Source: Tritrichomonas musculus (Eukaryota; Parabasalia; Tritrichomonadida; Tritrichomonadidae). Taken from it: 64,000 nucleotides of DNA. A program made the position numbers and the translations under genes. The stretch's first letter is position 1; every line of letters begins with the position of its first letter. Positions 9,762 through 19,168 of the stretch are shown one piece after another. The DNA is taken from assembly GCA_039105265.1 (NCBI GenBank), contig JAPFFF010000018.1:2046001-2110000 (forward strand). The letters are read 5' to 3'. Under the pieces are notes generated by a model. That model was not told where the DNA came from. It saw only the letters and a program-made list of their open reading frames with translations, and searched no databases.

Positions 9762-11294
9762 TTACCTTCCAGTTCTCTCAAGTATATTCAATCTCTCTTC
9801 AAGCTGAGTATAGAATACGTCTGCTTGCTTGATATATGGATTAACTGTATCAGGAGAGATAGAAGGATCTGCTTGACACTTGTTGATAGAATCCTGTATT
9901 TGTGGGTCAATTTGGCTGGCTTGATTGAATTGCATTATTAAAGTTTGGGCAACATTTCTAATATTTGAATTTGTGCTTGCCATTGCCTTTTTAATTCGGG
10001 GTAAAAGTTCTTTTTTCAGCGCGCATACAATATCCCATTCAGTGGTGTTTAAAGGTTCTGAGGATTTCTTTGGTGATTGAGAGGGTTTGGATGCTTTAGG
10101 CGACTGTGATGGTTTCTGCGGTTGTGGAGGCTTTGGTGATCCTGCTGGAGGTAGTTGTGCAGGTGCAATTGTAGGATAACTAATAGTTGGGGGCGAAGGA
10201 TAGTTTGATTGCGGACCCGGATATGGGACAGAAGAATTTGTGTATGTAGCATAACCAGCATTTGAACCTGGAATTTGATTTGGAATGTTTGTAAAATTGG
10301 GTGTAGAGCTTGAAATATTTTGTCCTAGGGATTGCACTTCATTTGGAGCACAAAGAAGAGAACTTGTTGAACCAACTTCTGGCCTACCATATGGTTTTGG
10401 AAGGGCAGGAGTGTTTGGCACAACTTGACGATAAATATTTTTATTATCACGATCTATTTTGTTGAAACTATCTGTTAGCGCGTTCAATAAAAATTTATTT
10501 GCCATATTAATTGATGTCGCATAGGGAGCATTTATATCTTTCCTTTTTTTAATAAGATCGATTCCTCTCTGTAGATATGAAATTGCTATACCATATTGAA
10601 GCTTTTTCATTTCCAAAAAAGATAATCTGTAATTAGAATAACTTTCAACATATGCTCGAATTGACTGGATAGACGGTAAGAAATAATTCCTTGCAGTGGG
10701 ATTAAGATGATCCATATAATTTTCGCACATTTTTATATCTTCTAAACACCTAACGGCTAATGTGGGTGCAAGATCTTCTTTAAGTGTGATAATACATGAA
10801 AGTTGCCAATATGAAGATATATAGTTGTTATAGAGTTTCATAAAATGAGCAAGTGATGGAGTAAAGACTGGATGCTGTATTATTCCTAAAATTTCTTCAA
10901 AAGCGGTATTACATGCATTAATTTCTTCGAGTTGCTTTTTGATTTCTTTAAGAGATTCAACATTGGATGAATCTGTTTGTAGTATTTTATTATGAAGAGC
11001 TACAACATAATTCCAAATTGTTGCAGCAATTTCGGACTCGATGGCTCTTGAAGGAATGAAATTACTTGGGTTGAATGGATCAGTCCAAACAGCTTGAATT
11101 TGTGATCCTCTTCTTGTACTTAGAGCACGAATATAAGGACGAAATGATGTTAATGCACCTCCTTTAATCTTTGTGACACGAGATAATTCTAGCATCGATG
11201 AAGATTCATTTTGAAATAATTGCGTAAAAGCGTTTACATCGTTAGTTGAACCTTTAGAATGAGGGAATGGTAAAAATAATAGGCAAGTTTGCAT
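9762..11294 (-). CDS. BRO1-domain protein (ALIX/Bro1-like)
   Basis: A 510-residue protein with an N-terminal BRO1 domain (~1-300). It opens with a typical LPFPHSKG-type start, has the helical A-x-x-x-W-N-Y-V and F-x-x-x-L-G-x-I-Q-H-P segments in the middle, and ends with DRDNKNIYRQVVPNTPALP (~279-297), which matches the conserved D-N-x-x-I-Y-x-x-x-V-P close of the domain. A Pro/Ser/Gln-rich linker (~300-410) and a ~100-residue helical tail follow. It is shorter than ALIX (about 870 residues) and lacks a clear V domain. BRO1 domains bind ESCRT-III and act in multivesicular body formation and membrane scission. It is convergent with the Rad23-like gene, with a 238-bp gap. Confidence 0.78.
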   Translation of the reverse strand: MQTCLLFLPFPHSKGSTNDVNAFTQLFQNESSSMLELSRVTKIKGGALTSFRPYIRALSTRRGSQIQAVWTDPFNPSNFIPSRAIESEIAATIWNYVVALHNKILQTDSSNVESLKEIKKQLEEINACNTAFEEILGIIQHPVFTPSLAHFMKLYNNYISSYWQLSCIITLKEDLAPTLAVRCLEDIKMCENYMDHLNPTARNYFLPSIQSIRAYVESYSNYRLSFLEMKKLQYGIAISYLQRGIDLIKKRKDINAPYATSINMANKFLLNALTDSFNKIDRDNKNIYRQVVPNTPALPKPYGRPEVGSTSSLLCAPNEVQSLGQNISSSTPNFTNIPNQIPGSNAGYATYTNSSVPYPGPQSNYPSPPTISYPTIAPAQLPPAGSPKPPQPQKPSQSPKASKPSQSPKKSSEPLNTTEWDIVCALKKELLPRIKKAMASTNSNIRNVAQTLIMQFNQASQIDPQIQDSINKCQADPSISPDTVNPYIKQADVFYTQLEERLNILERTGR

Positions 11295-11576
11295 AAGTTT
11301 TTATGTTTAAATTTTCAATAAAAATTTTATTTGAATTTGTATTATAAACCATAGAATAAAAATGTCACCGGAATTAATTTTTTAATCGACATAGATACAT
11401 TAAATGCATAGATATTTGGAATAACTGATACTTATGCATTGAATGCCAGGAAAAAAAATTCAAAAAAGTAGATTAAATATGAGATTGAAAAAAAAATTGA
11501 TTAACAATTTTATATAAAAATAAAAGAAAAAAGAAAACAACAACAACAACAAAATCTTAATAAAAAGAGTGGCTGA

Positions 11577-12569
11577 TCAAACTTCGTTTCGAATAATGTT
11601 GAAGAAAGGATGATTTAGAGCTTGAGTTGCTGTTGGCCTTTCATTATGATCAATTGTAAGCATTTTTGATAGAAGATCAAGAGCTTCTGGTGTTGCGACT
11701 TTTTTATTGTCCCTTTTCACATAAGAACTCCAAGTTTTCCCTTGATAATTACACAAAGTTGCTTGAAGTTTTTGCGATAAACGAAGATTATATTTTTCAG
11801 CATATGCAATAATTTTGTTTCCACCAAAAATTTCACCCATTTTTAGAATCTGGTCGTCGTTATCACTTCCTTTAAAAAATGGAACTTTTTGGAAGAGGAT
11901 GCCTGCTAATGTACATCCAAGACACCAGATATCGAGACTACAATTGTATTGGGTAAAATTTAAGAGAAGTTCTGGACCTTTATAATGACGAGTTGCAACC
12001 CTAACAGGATAACTTGTCCCTGGGTTATAAAATTCAGCTAATCCCCAATCTATCACATGAACACTATTTGTTTCTGGGCTGTACATGATATTTCCTGGTT
12101 TAATATCGCGATGCATAATTCCTTTTGAATGAGCAAATTCAAGTGCTTTCAAAACTTTGTACATATAAATAGCAATATCTTTAACAGTGAGACTATAAAA
12201 CGTAGACGTAATTTTCACATTGTCAGCCCAATCTAAAATAAGAGCAATTGATTTTGTATCTTTGTCTCTAACAACATCAAGGAGCTGTGAAATATAAGGT
12301 CCACCACGAAGATCTTCTAATATCTTGATCTCTCTGTTAATTTTACTAATTTTTACGGGTTTCAAAACTTTAACTACGCATAAAGAACCATCTTTTTGAT
12401 GGCCTCTAAAAACATTACTATATTTACCTCGCCCAAGGCGAATACTAACAGAATAATCTTCAATTTGTCCTAATGCATGCGTAAATTTTTCGTCGTCATC
12501 ATTTTTTCTGTTTTGTTGATTAACAACTTCGGCTTGTTGCCTAGTTCTGATGGCTGCTCTTGCTTTCAT
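11577..12569 (-). CDS. Casein kinase 2 alpha catalytic subunit
   Basis: A 330-residue Ser/Thr kinase. It has the glycine loop GRGKYSNVF (46-54), catalytic-site Lys67 in VVKVLKP, HRDIKPGN (153-160), the CK2-specific DWG in place of DFG (174-176), and GPE (198-200). The LAEFYNPGTSYPVRVATRHY and KGPELLL segments are diagnostic of CK2 alpha. The basic cluster that follows the catalytic Lys in most CK2 proteins is reduced here (KPVKISKINREIK). A ~35-residue polar N-terminal extension precedes the domain. CK2 is a constitutive, acidic-site kinase of nucleus and cytoplasm. It shares a 288-bp promoter region with the divergent Mps1 gene. Confidence 0.93.
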   Translation of the reverse strand: MKARAAIRTRQQAEVVNQQNRKNDDDEKFTHALGQIEDYSVSIRLGRGKYSNVFRGHQKDGSLCVVKVLKPVKISKINREIKILEDLRGGPYISQLLDVVRDKDTKSIALILDWADNVKITSTFYSLTVKDIAIYMYKVLKALEFAHSKGIMHRDIKPGNIMYSPETNSVHVIDWGLAEFYNPGTSYPVRVATRHYKGPELLLNFTQYNCSLDIWCLGCTLAGILFQKVPFFKGSDNDDQILKMGEIFGGNKIIAYAEKYNLRLSQKLQATLCNYQGKTWSSYVKRDNKKVATPEALDLLSKMLTIDHNERPTATQALNHPFFNIIRNEV

Positions 12570-12857
12570 GCTATTTTAATAGATTAGGTACAACTTACAA
12601 AAACGGTTACACCCCGCCAATGAATGATAACACCCTTTCATAGAACGTTTAAAATTTCTAAAAAAACTAAAATTTGAATATAATCTAAAACATATTTTTA
12701 TATTTTGATAGATGAAATGATATAAACATCTTTTGAATTTTAAGAATAACCTTGTTAAAATTGATTTTATTTATTAATTGTTATTTTTTTGTAAATGATT
12801 GAAATGTTATATAAAATTTTCCTTACGTTTAGGATTCAAAACAAACGAAAATTCAAC
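12570..12857. promoter_or_regulatory. Divergent promoter between CK2 alpha and Mps1
   Basis: The 288 bp separate the two divergent kinase starts. They include a GC-richer patch near 12605-12640 (TTACACCCCGCCAATG, then AACACCCTTTCAT) that stands out from the AT-rich surroundings. TCAAAAC and TCAACA initiator-like strings lie just before the Mps1 ATG. The function is inferred from position. Confidence 0.4.
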
Positions 12858-14300
12858 ATGAATAGCATTAGACGCCCTCTTAAAGAATTATCGCAGAATG
12901 AACAGAATGTCAAACGCCCTCGTTCAAAAAAGCTATCTACGCCAATAGATATAAAGCCACAACCATATTTTAAGAAAAATCAAAAGAAACAGACGAAAAA
13001 AGAAAACAAACCAACTCAACAGATTTCGAAGCCTAATCCTGAGAAGCAAGAGAAACAGCCATCAATTTTTCAAGATTTTCTAAAACCAGGTGATCAAAAC
13101 GGCTTTTATTTAAATAGACTTCCATCAAGAATTAAATCATCTGCAATTAAAGCAAATAATTCAATGGAACAAATTGTTCGAACTCCATCTTCAAATTCAT
13201 CTGGATCTGATTACATTGGAAACGACTTCATCAATACATCCAAAATTATTACAATAAATGATCATTCCTATCTAAAAATTCAAAAGATCGGAAAAGGAGG
13301 AAGTTCAAAAGTTTATAAAGTTTTATCTCCAGACGGTTCAGTATATGCATTAAAAATCGTTGATCTTTCAAAAGCTAGTCCTGAAGCAATTGAAAGTTTT
13401 GTGAATGAAATTCACTTGTTAAAGATTCTTCAAGGATCAGAAAGAATCATTGATCTTAAAGACAGCTGTGTTGATAAAGAGAAAAAAATAATATCAATTG
13501 TATTAGAACTTGGCGATATTGATCTTCGTTCTTTAATTGAAAAGAATAGGACTGATGATAAAGCAGTTAACCCAAATTTTCTTCGTCTTATGTGGCAGCA
13601 GATGCTCGAAGCAGTTCAGATAGTTCACAAAGCCAATGTTGTTCACAGCGATCTCAAGCCAGCAAATTTCCTTTTTGTCAAAGGAACTTTGAAATTAATT
13701 GACTTTGGAATCGCTAAAACAATTGATATTGATGCCGATACAACAAATATTGAAAGAACCAAACAGGTAGGCACATTGAATTATATGTCACCTGAAGCAT
13801 TGCAAAAAAATGAAGTAAAAGGAACATTTAAATGCGGAAGACCAGCAGATGTTTGGTCTCTAGGATGTATTTTATATCAATTAGTTTACAATCAACCCCC
13901 TTTCCCTCAGCCTGATTTTTTTACCAAAATTAGCGCTATTGTTGATCCTGACTATGAAATTGATTTTCCAATTTTGGATGACAGACCTGATTTTGCTGAT
14001 CTTTTAGATGTAATGATCAAATGCCTTCAACGAGATCCAAAGAAAAGGCCGACAATTGAAGAATTGTTGGATCATAAATATATAACAGGAGACAAAAGTG
14101 TAATTGAAAATATTGTTTCAAATAAACTTTTGTCCTTCATCAATTTTATTCAAGATTATGAATATAATGTTGGCGAAAATGAAAATAGAGATAACTACTA
14201 TATGACAGAATTTGCAAAAATCTTTCTTGATAACAGCAAGAATGCACCAGATGTCGATGAAATTGTTATTAAAATGGGTGAAGAATACTCAAAGCAGTAA
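12858..14300 (+). CDS. Mps1/TTK-type spindle checkpoint kinase
   Basis: The frame is open from an ATG at 12795, but the first 21 codons are hydrophobic AT-rich sequence. I prefer the ATG at 12858 (MNSIRRPLKELSQNEQNVKR), preceded by initiator-like TTCAACATG, giving 480 residues. The basic, disordered N-terminus (~1-135) is followed by a kinase domain (~138-405) with the loop IGKGGSSKVYKV, YALKIVD, HSDLKPANFLFVKG, DFGIAKTIDIDADTTN and QVGTLNYMSPEAL. HSDLKPANF and the DADTT...VGT-NYM-PEA activation loop are hallmarks of Mps1/TTK. The family controls kinetochore attachment signalling and spindle pole duplication. Confidence 0.88.
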   Translation: MNSIRRPLKELSQNEQNVKRPRSKKLSTPIDIKPQPYFKKNQKKQTKKENKPTQQISKPNPEKQEKQPSIFQDFLKPGDQNGFYLNRLPSRIKSSAIKANNSMEQIVRTPSSNSSGSDYIGNDFINTSKIITINDHSYLKIQKIGKGGSSKVYKVLSPDGSVYALKIVDLSKASPEAIESFVNEIHLLKILQGSERIIDLKDSCVDKEKKIISIVLELGDIDLRSLIEKNRTDDKAVNPNFLRLMWQQMLEAVQIVHKANVVHSDLKPANFLFVKGTLKLIDFGIAKTIDIDADTTNIERTKQVGTLNYMSPEALQKNEVKGTFKCGRPADVWSLGCILYQLVYNQPPFPQPDFFTKISAIVDPDYEIDFPILDDRPDFADLLDVMIKCLQRDPKKRPTIEELLDHKYITGDKSVIENIVSNKLLSFINFIQDYEYNVGENENRDNYYMTEFAKIFLDNSKNAPDVDEIVIKMGEEYSKQ

Positions 14301-14541
14301 AAAATGTTTTCAAATTACATGAAAGTAAATGTTTATTATTCTATTTTATTTCTTTTATGTTGTAAAGCACTAAAATTATTCAAATATCTTCTTTCTTACT
14401 TTCTTTCTTTTTTTTTTTTTTAGACAGATTCTCAATTATGCTATTAGCAAAAATGATCATTTTTATCTCATATTTAAAAAATATAATCAGCTTTTTTTAA
14501 AAAATAAAGAATATAATTTACTAAATACAATAAAATACAAT

Positions 14542-16101
14542 CTAATATCTAAGTGACAATAAGAATTGTTCCTCGTGCATTCTCTTAAACAACCACCAGG
14601 CAGTTCCTCCAATAAGAATCATAATTGTTACAGGCAAAACAAGAGCTGTGATTGCTACTTGCCAAAATCTGATGGAACTGACAACCTGAATGGTGCAATA
14701 TTCACCACTCCAGCCTTCTTCACAAAAACATCTATCATGCAAACATTTTCCCATCATGCATTTCTTATCACATTCATCATTAAGCCAACCACTCAAAATT
14801 TCAACTACTTTTGCCCTCACAGTTTTCAGATCTTCTGAATCTTGATCAGATTCTGCAGATAAATCTTCACAATGCGATCCACCTTTGATTGTAAGCAAAT
14901 GCTGTGAATTGCTTGGATCAATTGATTCAACTCCGACAGTTGACCATGGATCATCTAATCCTTGGGTAAAAACAACATATGTACTTCGTGGCTTGGTTCC
15001 GCCATAACGACGAGAAACTGAACGAATATTACCTATTGTCATGTTGTCAAAAAGTGCAGAGCACATTCGTTCAAAGTATGAAATATTAATAAACGATGAT
15101 TTAAAGCCAGCAGTTGTCGCAAACCATCCCAATTCATTGCATGTCATCCATGTCCAGCAACGCATAGCTGCATTTGGACCAAATGGATCTTCATCATCAA
15201 AGAAGAAAGGATCGAGTGAATCTGCAGTTGTATCGAGAAGTTTGAGAAGATTTGTTGACAAATCTCGTAGCGCTTGTTCATTTGGCTCTTCACCACTTTG
15301 CTGATTACAGTAATCATTAATGAGTTTGTATCGTTTGTTATATTGAATTGCATAAGAAAAAATGTCATAGATTACAGAAAGTGAACTATATATATCAACC
15401 GTATCAGGGATACTATATTTGTTGAAAAACTCAGATATTTTCTGAGGATCTTGCGAAGCTACTATTTGGTGATAACTGCTTAAAAGAAATTTTGTGTTAG
15501 AATAACAAGATTCATTGTATTTTCGAAGTGTAGAAGCCAATGAAATGTCATATTCAGGAAAAATCTTCTTTATGTTGATAGGTCCAGAAGACGACCAGCT
15601 ATAATTAGCAAGATGTGGATAATAAAGCCGAAACCAGGAACTAAATGCGCCTGCATAAGATCCTCCAACAACAAGAACACTACATGTATTATTAAAACAA
15701 TATGTTCGTCGTAGGTGAGTTATAAAAGAAGCTAAATCTTCTAAAGCTTGATCTACTGTAAGATAACGAAGTGTTGTAGAGTTTAATCGATCAAATGGTT
15801 GCGATTCCCCGTAAAAACGATGTTCAAGACCAGCAATCAAAGCGTGCGTTTTATTGGCAATTTCAACGACTGGCCCTTTTTGAATAGATGATGGATTGAA
15901 AGATGATTCACCACCAATATAAACAATTATTGGAGAACTAGAAACGTTGCGATAGTAATTTTTATTGATAAAACATCTTTGTTTGAAAAAACGATTATCG
16001 CTTAGAGAAAAGTGATCTAGTGTTTGATTAAAAATACAATCTTCTCCGAGGGAGTGAAATGAATATTGTGGCTTAAAAATAGCAAGAAAGAACAATATCA
16101 T
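14542..16101 (-). CDS. S28 serine carboxypeptidase, EGF-like and membrane-anchored
   Basis: A 519-residue protein. It opens with a short hydrophobic signal sequence (MILFFLAIFK). The S28 (prolyl carboxypeptidase/DPP7 family) alpha/beta-hydrolase follows, with YIGGESSF, GLEHRFYGES (~91-100), nucleophile Ser148 in GGSYAG (146-151), the acid in GLDDPWS and the His in GGSHCEDL. An EGF-like module with six Cys (~455-482) follows, then a transmembrane helix (~489-511) and a short basic tail. The topology implies an ectoenzyme removing residues next to proline at the surface or in lysosome-like compartments. Many Cys and N-glycosylation sequons fit secretion. It is convergent with Mps1. Confidence 0.92.
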   Translation of the reverse strand: MILFFLAIFKPQYSFHSLGEDCIFNQTLDHFSLSDNRFFKQRCFINKNYYRNVSSSPIIVYIGGESSFNPSSIQKGPVVEIANKTHALIAGLEHRFYGESQPFDRLNSTTLRYLTVDQALEDLASFITHLRRTYCFNNTCSVLVVGGSYAGAFSSWFRLYYPHLANYSWSSSGPINIKKIFPEYDISLASTLRKYNESCYSNTKFLLSSYHQIVASQDPQKISEFFNKYSIPDTVDIYSSLSVIYDIFSYAIQYNKRYKLINDYCNQQSGEEPNEQALRDLSTNLLKLLDTTADSLDPFFFDDEDPFGPNAAMRCWTWMTCNELGWFATTAGFKSSFINISYFERMCSALFDNMTIGNIRSVSRRYGGTKPRSTYVVFTQGLDDPWSTVGVESIDPSNSQHLLTIKGGSHCEDLSAESDQDSEDLKTVRAKVVEILSGWLNDECDKKCMMGKCLHDRCFCEEGWSGEYCTIQVVSSIRFWQVAITALVLPVTIMILIGGTAWWLFKRMHEEQFLLSLRY

Positions 16102-16526
16102 GAAACAATTTTTATTTCTTAATCTGAAGAATAATTTGATTATCTCAAAAAATTAGTGGAAAAATCATATTATTATCAATAATATATTATTTAAACTTAT
16201 TTTAGATAACTATAAAATAAAATATAGCTTAAATTTTATATATAAAATAATATCTTATAAAAATATCCATTACTTGATCTTATATTATTCAATATGCAGT
16301 CTCTTTTATGTTTACATTATTAAATTGTTATCTCTATTAAATATCTTGGTGAAATTTGAACCTCTAATAAATCAAATTAGTAATAAAATTAATAAAAAAT
16401 ATGATATTTAATATATATAATATTAAATTACTTTAATATATTTATATTTTAAAAAATATTAATGTGAATATTATGACAAAAAAAGATATGATTACAAACA
16501 ATAAAATAAAAATTTGAATTGTGATT
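16102..16526. other. Gene-free AT-rich flank before a MITE
   Basis: Very AT-rich sequence upstream of the S28 gene with no open frame. It ends in the 10-bp left target duplication of the next element (16517-16526). The S28 start itself lies in a TCATG context. Confidence 0.5.
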
Positions 16527-16887
16527 AGACTTGTTATTCTCCAATTCTCAATTAAACTTTTTGATAAATATATGATCGTATTTTAATCTCAAATTATTCA
16601 AAAAAAGAATGAATTTTTTCATTTTAATCTTAAAATAAGCATCAATGAATTCTATTATTTATTTTTAAGTATTTTAAAATCACAAAAACCAATTATAAAA
16701 AAAGATAAATATGTTTGAGATCTCGAGATCTCGGTAATTGATATCAAGTTTACAATAATTTTCATATCACATTTCATATCTGATATCATGATAATCGATA
16801 ATCTCGATATCAGATTTTGAAACTGATAATCGAGTATCAGATGAAAAAAGTGACGTTTTTGATATCGATTCTCAAAATAACAAGTCT
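16527..16887. mobile_element. MITE with 12-bp TIRs and 10-bp target duplication
   Basis: The element starts AGACTTGTTATT at 16527 and ends with its reverse complement AATAACAAGTCT at 16887. The same 10 bases, AATTGTGATT, flank it directly on both sides (16517-16526 and 16888-16897). A 361-bp non-coding body with short TIRs and a 10-bp duplication fits a Mutator-like (MULE) MITE, since that superfamily makes 9-11 bp duplications. The body is loaded with GATATC and GATC palindromes (see 16717-16732). The perfect duplication suggests a fairly recent insertion. Confidence 0.75.
16717..16732. repeat. 16-bp perfect palindrome inside the MITE
   Basis: GAGATCTCGAGATCTC is its own reverse complement. 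It is followed over the next 140 bp by several ATATC/GATATC/TCGATA strings, so this part of the MITE could fold into nested hairpins. Confidence 0.85.
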
Positions 16888-17103
16888 AATTGTGATTTAC
16901 ACTTTCTCTAAGATATCGAGGATAAATTGAAATCATACTGGAATATAGTTTTTTTTCTACCAGAATCTCAATAAATATTTCGAAGATAGAAAAAGAAAAC
17001 ATTAATATAAAAATAACCACTTTTAATAAACTTTTCTGTTTCATGTCTTTTAATTATGTTTTTTCAATACAATTTCAAAAAAATTGATTTTAATTTAATT
17101 TCT

Positions 17104-18468
17104 TTATATCAATAAAAAGTCTGATGACTCATCTGCAAATGCTTGCATAAATTTAAAATTCAGTTGTTCTTCATTTTCATATTCGGGTAGACAAAGTGTA
17201 TTAAAGCATGTGTGAGCTACAGGAAGTCTATCTTTTTCACCTCCATATTGAATTTTAATTGGCCTTTTTAAACCAGTAAATGGCAAGTTTGGTGAGCCAG
17301 TTATAAACATCAATAATTTTCTCAAGTCAGGCTGATCCCATTTAGAAATAGAATTGAAGAACAAAACAACTGTCGGAGAGTAATTTGTATAGGGGGACTC
17401 ATATATGGTGTTTTCTTTCAAAATATCAACACTTATAGATGAGATTCCGCTAATCAACAAATCAAGTTCATTTGGTGAGAATATTTTAATAAATTTTGGT
17501 TGAATTAATGAATTAAAACCTTCACAAAATGCTTGAATTTGACAATCTATTGAATCTTTTGAATAATAATCAATCATTCGTTTAACATAATCAAATTTGT
17601 TTTCATTTGTTATGCGAATCTGACCACCATTTTCAATAAGTTCGTATGTTTCAATTTTACCAAAATTGTTGTGATCAACAACAAAATATTCTTCATATCC
17701 ATCATACAAATTTAAATCATTATTTAAAAGGAAATGAAGTGACCTGAAAATTTCATTATCTATTCCTCGAATGTCATTTAGTCCGACGTTTCGTCCTAAG
17801 ATTCTGCATAAGAATGCACTTGTTAAATGCACATCAACGTTTTCTTTTTGCAAAATTGCTTTTGCTATTAAAATTCCACAGAATTTAAATAATTGTAAAT
17901 GATTTGAATTTGCATATGATTGAGCATTTGGATGATATTTCATCTCATCTGTAATTGAAAATAGACCTAAACTGGGATTGAATAATTCTCTAGATAGTTT
18001 TGTAAACCAATCTTTTCGAAGACCTCCATAATCAATACCTATTTGTCCAAGATATTTAATTATGAAATATGATTCCCATATATTAGGATTATTTATATTC
18101 AATTGAGATAAAGAACTCTCAATAATGTTTTCACGATCAATTAATAATTCATATATTTCATAATTATATAAATTACCTGTTTTTTCGATAAACCATTTAT
18201 AACGCATAGGAAATGGGAAAAATTCTGGATATTCATCTACTATTTTGAAACTTTGTGAAAAATTTTTTGTTTTATATTGATAGTCAATTATTATTTTAAA
18301 AATTTTTATTCTATTTTTTAAGAAATAATTCCAAAAGATTGGATCTGAATTTAATAATTTTGGAGGAATTGAGAATTCTTCTGTTTCTGATTCATCCAAA
18401 TCTGAAAAAGAATCTAAATTATAAGTTTTGCGATCTGGAGTAAATAAATTAATCAATTTAATGTAATA
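17104..18468 (-). CDS. HECT ubiquitin ligase, catalytic C-terminal half of a split gene
   Basis: A ~454-codon open frame with no ATG at its 5' end; the first available start-like codon is a TTG at 18454-18456. It encodes a full HECT domain: the N-lobe has QIGIDYGGLRKDWFTKLSRE, NPSLGLF and FKFCGILIAKAI; the C-lobe has LLMFITGSPNLPFTGL; the catalytic Cys sits in LPVAHTCFNTLCLPEY, 34 residues from the end. The preceding LLNSDPIFWNYF-type region is usual upstream of the domain in very large HECT proteins. Lack of an ATG and continuity with the 19168-23010 frame across a 700-bp element (18469-19168) show this is the 3' part of one interrupted gene. Confidence 0.88.
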   Translation of the reverse strand, partial: YYIKLINLFTPDRKTYNLDSFSDLDESETEEFSIPPKLLNSDPIFWNYFLKNRIKIFKIIIDYQYKTKNFSQSFKIVDEYPEFFPFPMRYKWFIEKTGNLYNYEIYELLIDRENIIESSLSQLNINNPNIWESYFIIKYLGQIGIDYGGLRKDWFTKLSRELFNPSLGLFSITDEMKYHPNAQSYANSNHLQLFKFCGILIAKAILQKENVDVHLTSAFLCRILGRNVGLNDIRGIDNEIFRSLHFLLNNDLNLYDGYEEYFVVDHNNFGKIETYELIENGGQIRITNENKFDYVKRMIDYYSKDSIDCQIQAFCEGFNSLIQPKFIKIFSPNELDLLISGISSISVDILKENTIYESPYTNYSPTVVLFFNSISKWDQPDLRKLLMFITGSPNLPFTGLKRPIKIQYGGEKDRLPVAHTCFNTLCLPEYENEEQLNFKFMQAFADESSDFLLI

Positions 18469-19168
18469 AACTGGTTCTCAACGGTTGTACAAGTATTTGA
18501 GAGGAATTCAAATTTCGTATTTGAAATTTCGTTAATATCTAAATTCATAATGAATATTTATTTTATATACTTTCATAATTAACAATATAATGTTTGATTA
18601 GTTATAATGATTAAATAAGTTATTTAAAATATTGTTAAATTGTGCATTTAATTGCTTTTTTAAATTTTCTTCAGAAATGAATAAACTTCTATACAATTTT
18701 TGAATGTAGATAAATATAAATTCATAGAAAGAAAATTTTACATCATTCAAATTTTCAAAAGAAAAAATTATAATTGAATTCAAATCATTTTATTTAGTAT
18801 TCCTTAGAGAAAGCTAATCAGAATCTCGTGTATCATTAGTAAAAATGTTCCAACGCAACAAATAGATGCAAATTACATGGCACTTTGGAGTAACTCAGAA
18901 CGTTCCCATGATTAATGATAATCAAATTTCAAATAAATATAGGCTCATTACCAAACTATATAGCAATTCAGCAATACTAGCTTACAAACTGTCATACATT
19001 TCCATTTCTTTTATTATATAAATCAAATCTAATCATAAATTCCTTTTTTTTATTCTTTTTTATTTAAATATGAAAAAACGGTTGTACAACCTAATTGAAT
19101 TTTGAAAGTAGATAAATGTAAACTTTTGAATATCTCTCAATTAGTTGTACAACCGCTGAGAAGCAGTT
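18469..19168. mobile_element. 700-bp TA-flanked TIR element inserted in HECT gene
   Basis: The left end AACTGGTTCTCAACGGTTGT (18469) pairs with the right end, whose reverse complement is AACTGCTTCTCAGCGGTTGT (19168 inward). Similarity continues through GTACAA...TTGAGAG..ATTC for roughly 45 bp with several mismatches. A TA dinucleotide sits on both sides (18467-18468 and 19169-19170), as in Tc1/mariner insertions. The right end carries a second, inward copy of GGTTGTACAACCTAATTGA (from 19080) facing its own TIR, so that end forms a hairpin (19080-19155). There is no transposase; a 61-codon AT-rich frame inside is not convincing. It reads as a non-autonomous mariner-type element. Confidence 0.88.
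19080..19155. repeat. Hairpin at right end of the HECT-gene element
   Basis: GGTTGTACAACCTAATTGA at 19080-19098 and TCAATTAGTTGTACAACC at 19137-19154 are inverted copies with one base of difference, separated by ~40 bp. GTTGTACAAC is itself a palindrome. Paired sites inside a TIR resemble double transposase-binding sites of some Tc1-like elements (inference). Confidence 0.75.

Noticed and set aside
12795-12857. Mps1 start at the upstream ATG
   Set aside because: The extra 21 codons are hydrophobic AT-rich sequence, while the later ATG begins a typical polar N-terminus and has an initiator-like string before it.
18598-18783. 61-codon frame inside the HECT-gene element
   Set aside because: AT-rich and hydrophobic without any transposase motif; the element looks non-coding.
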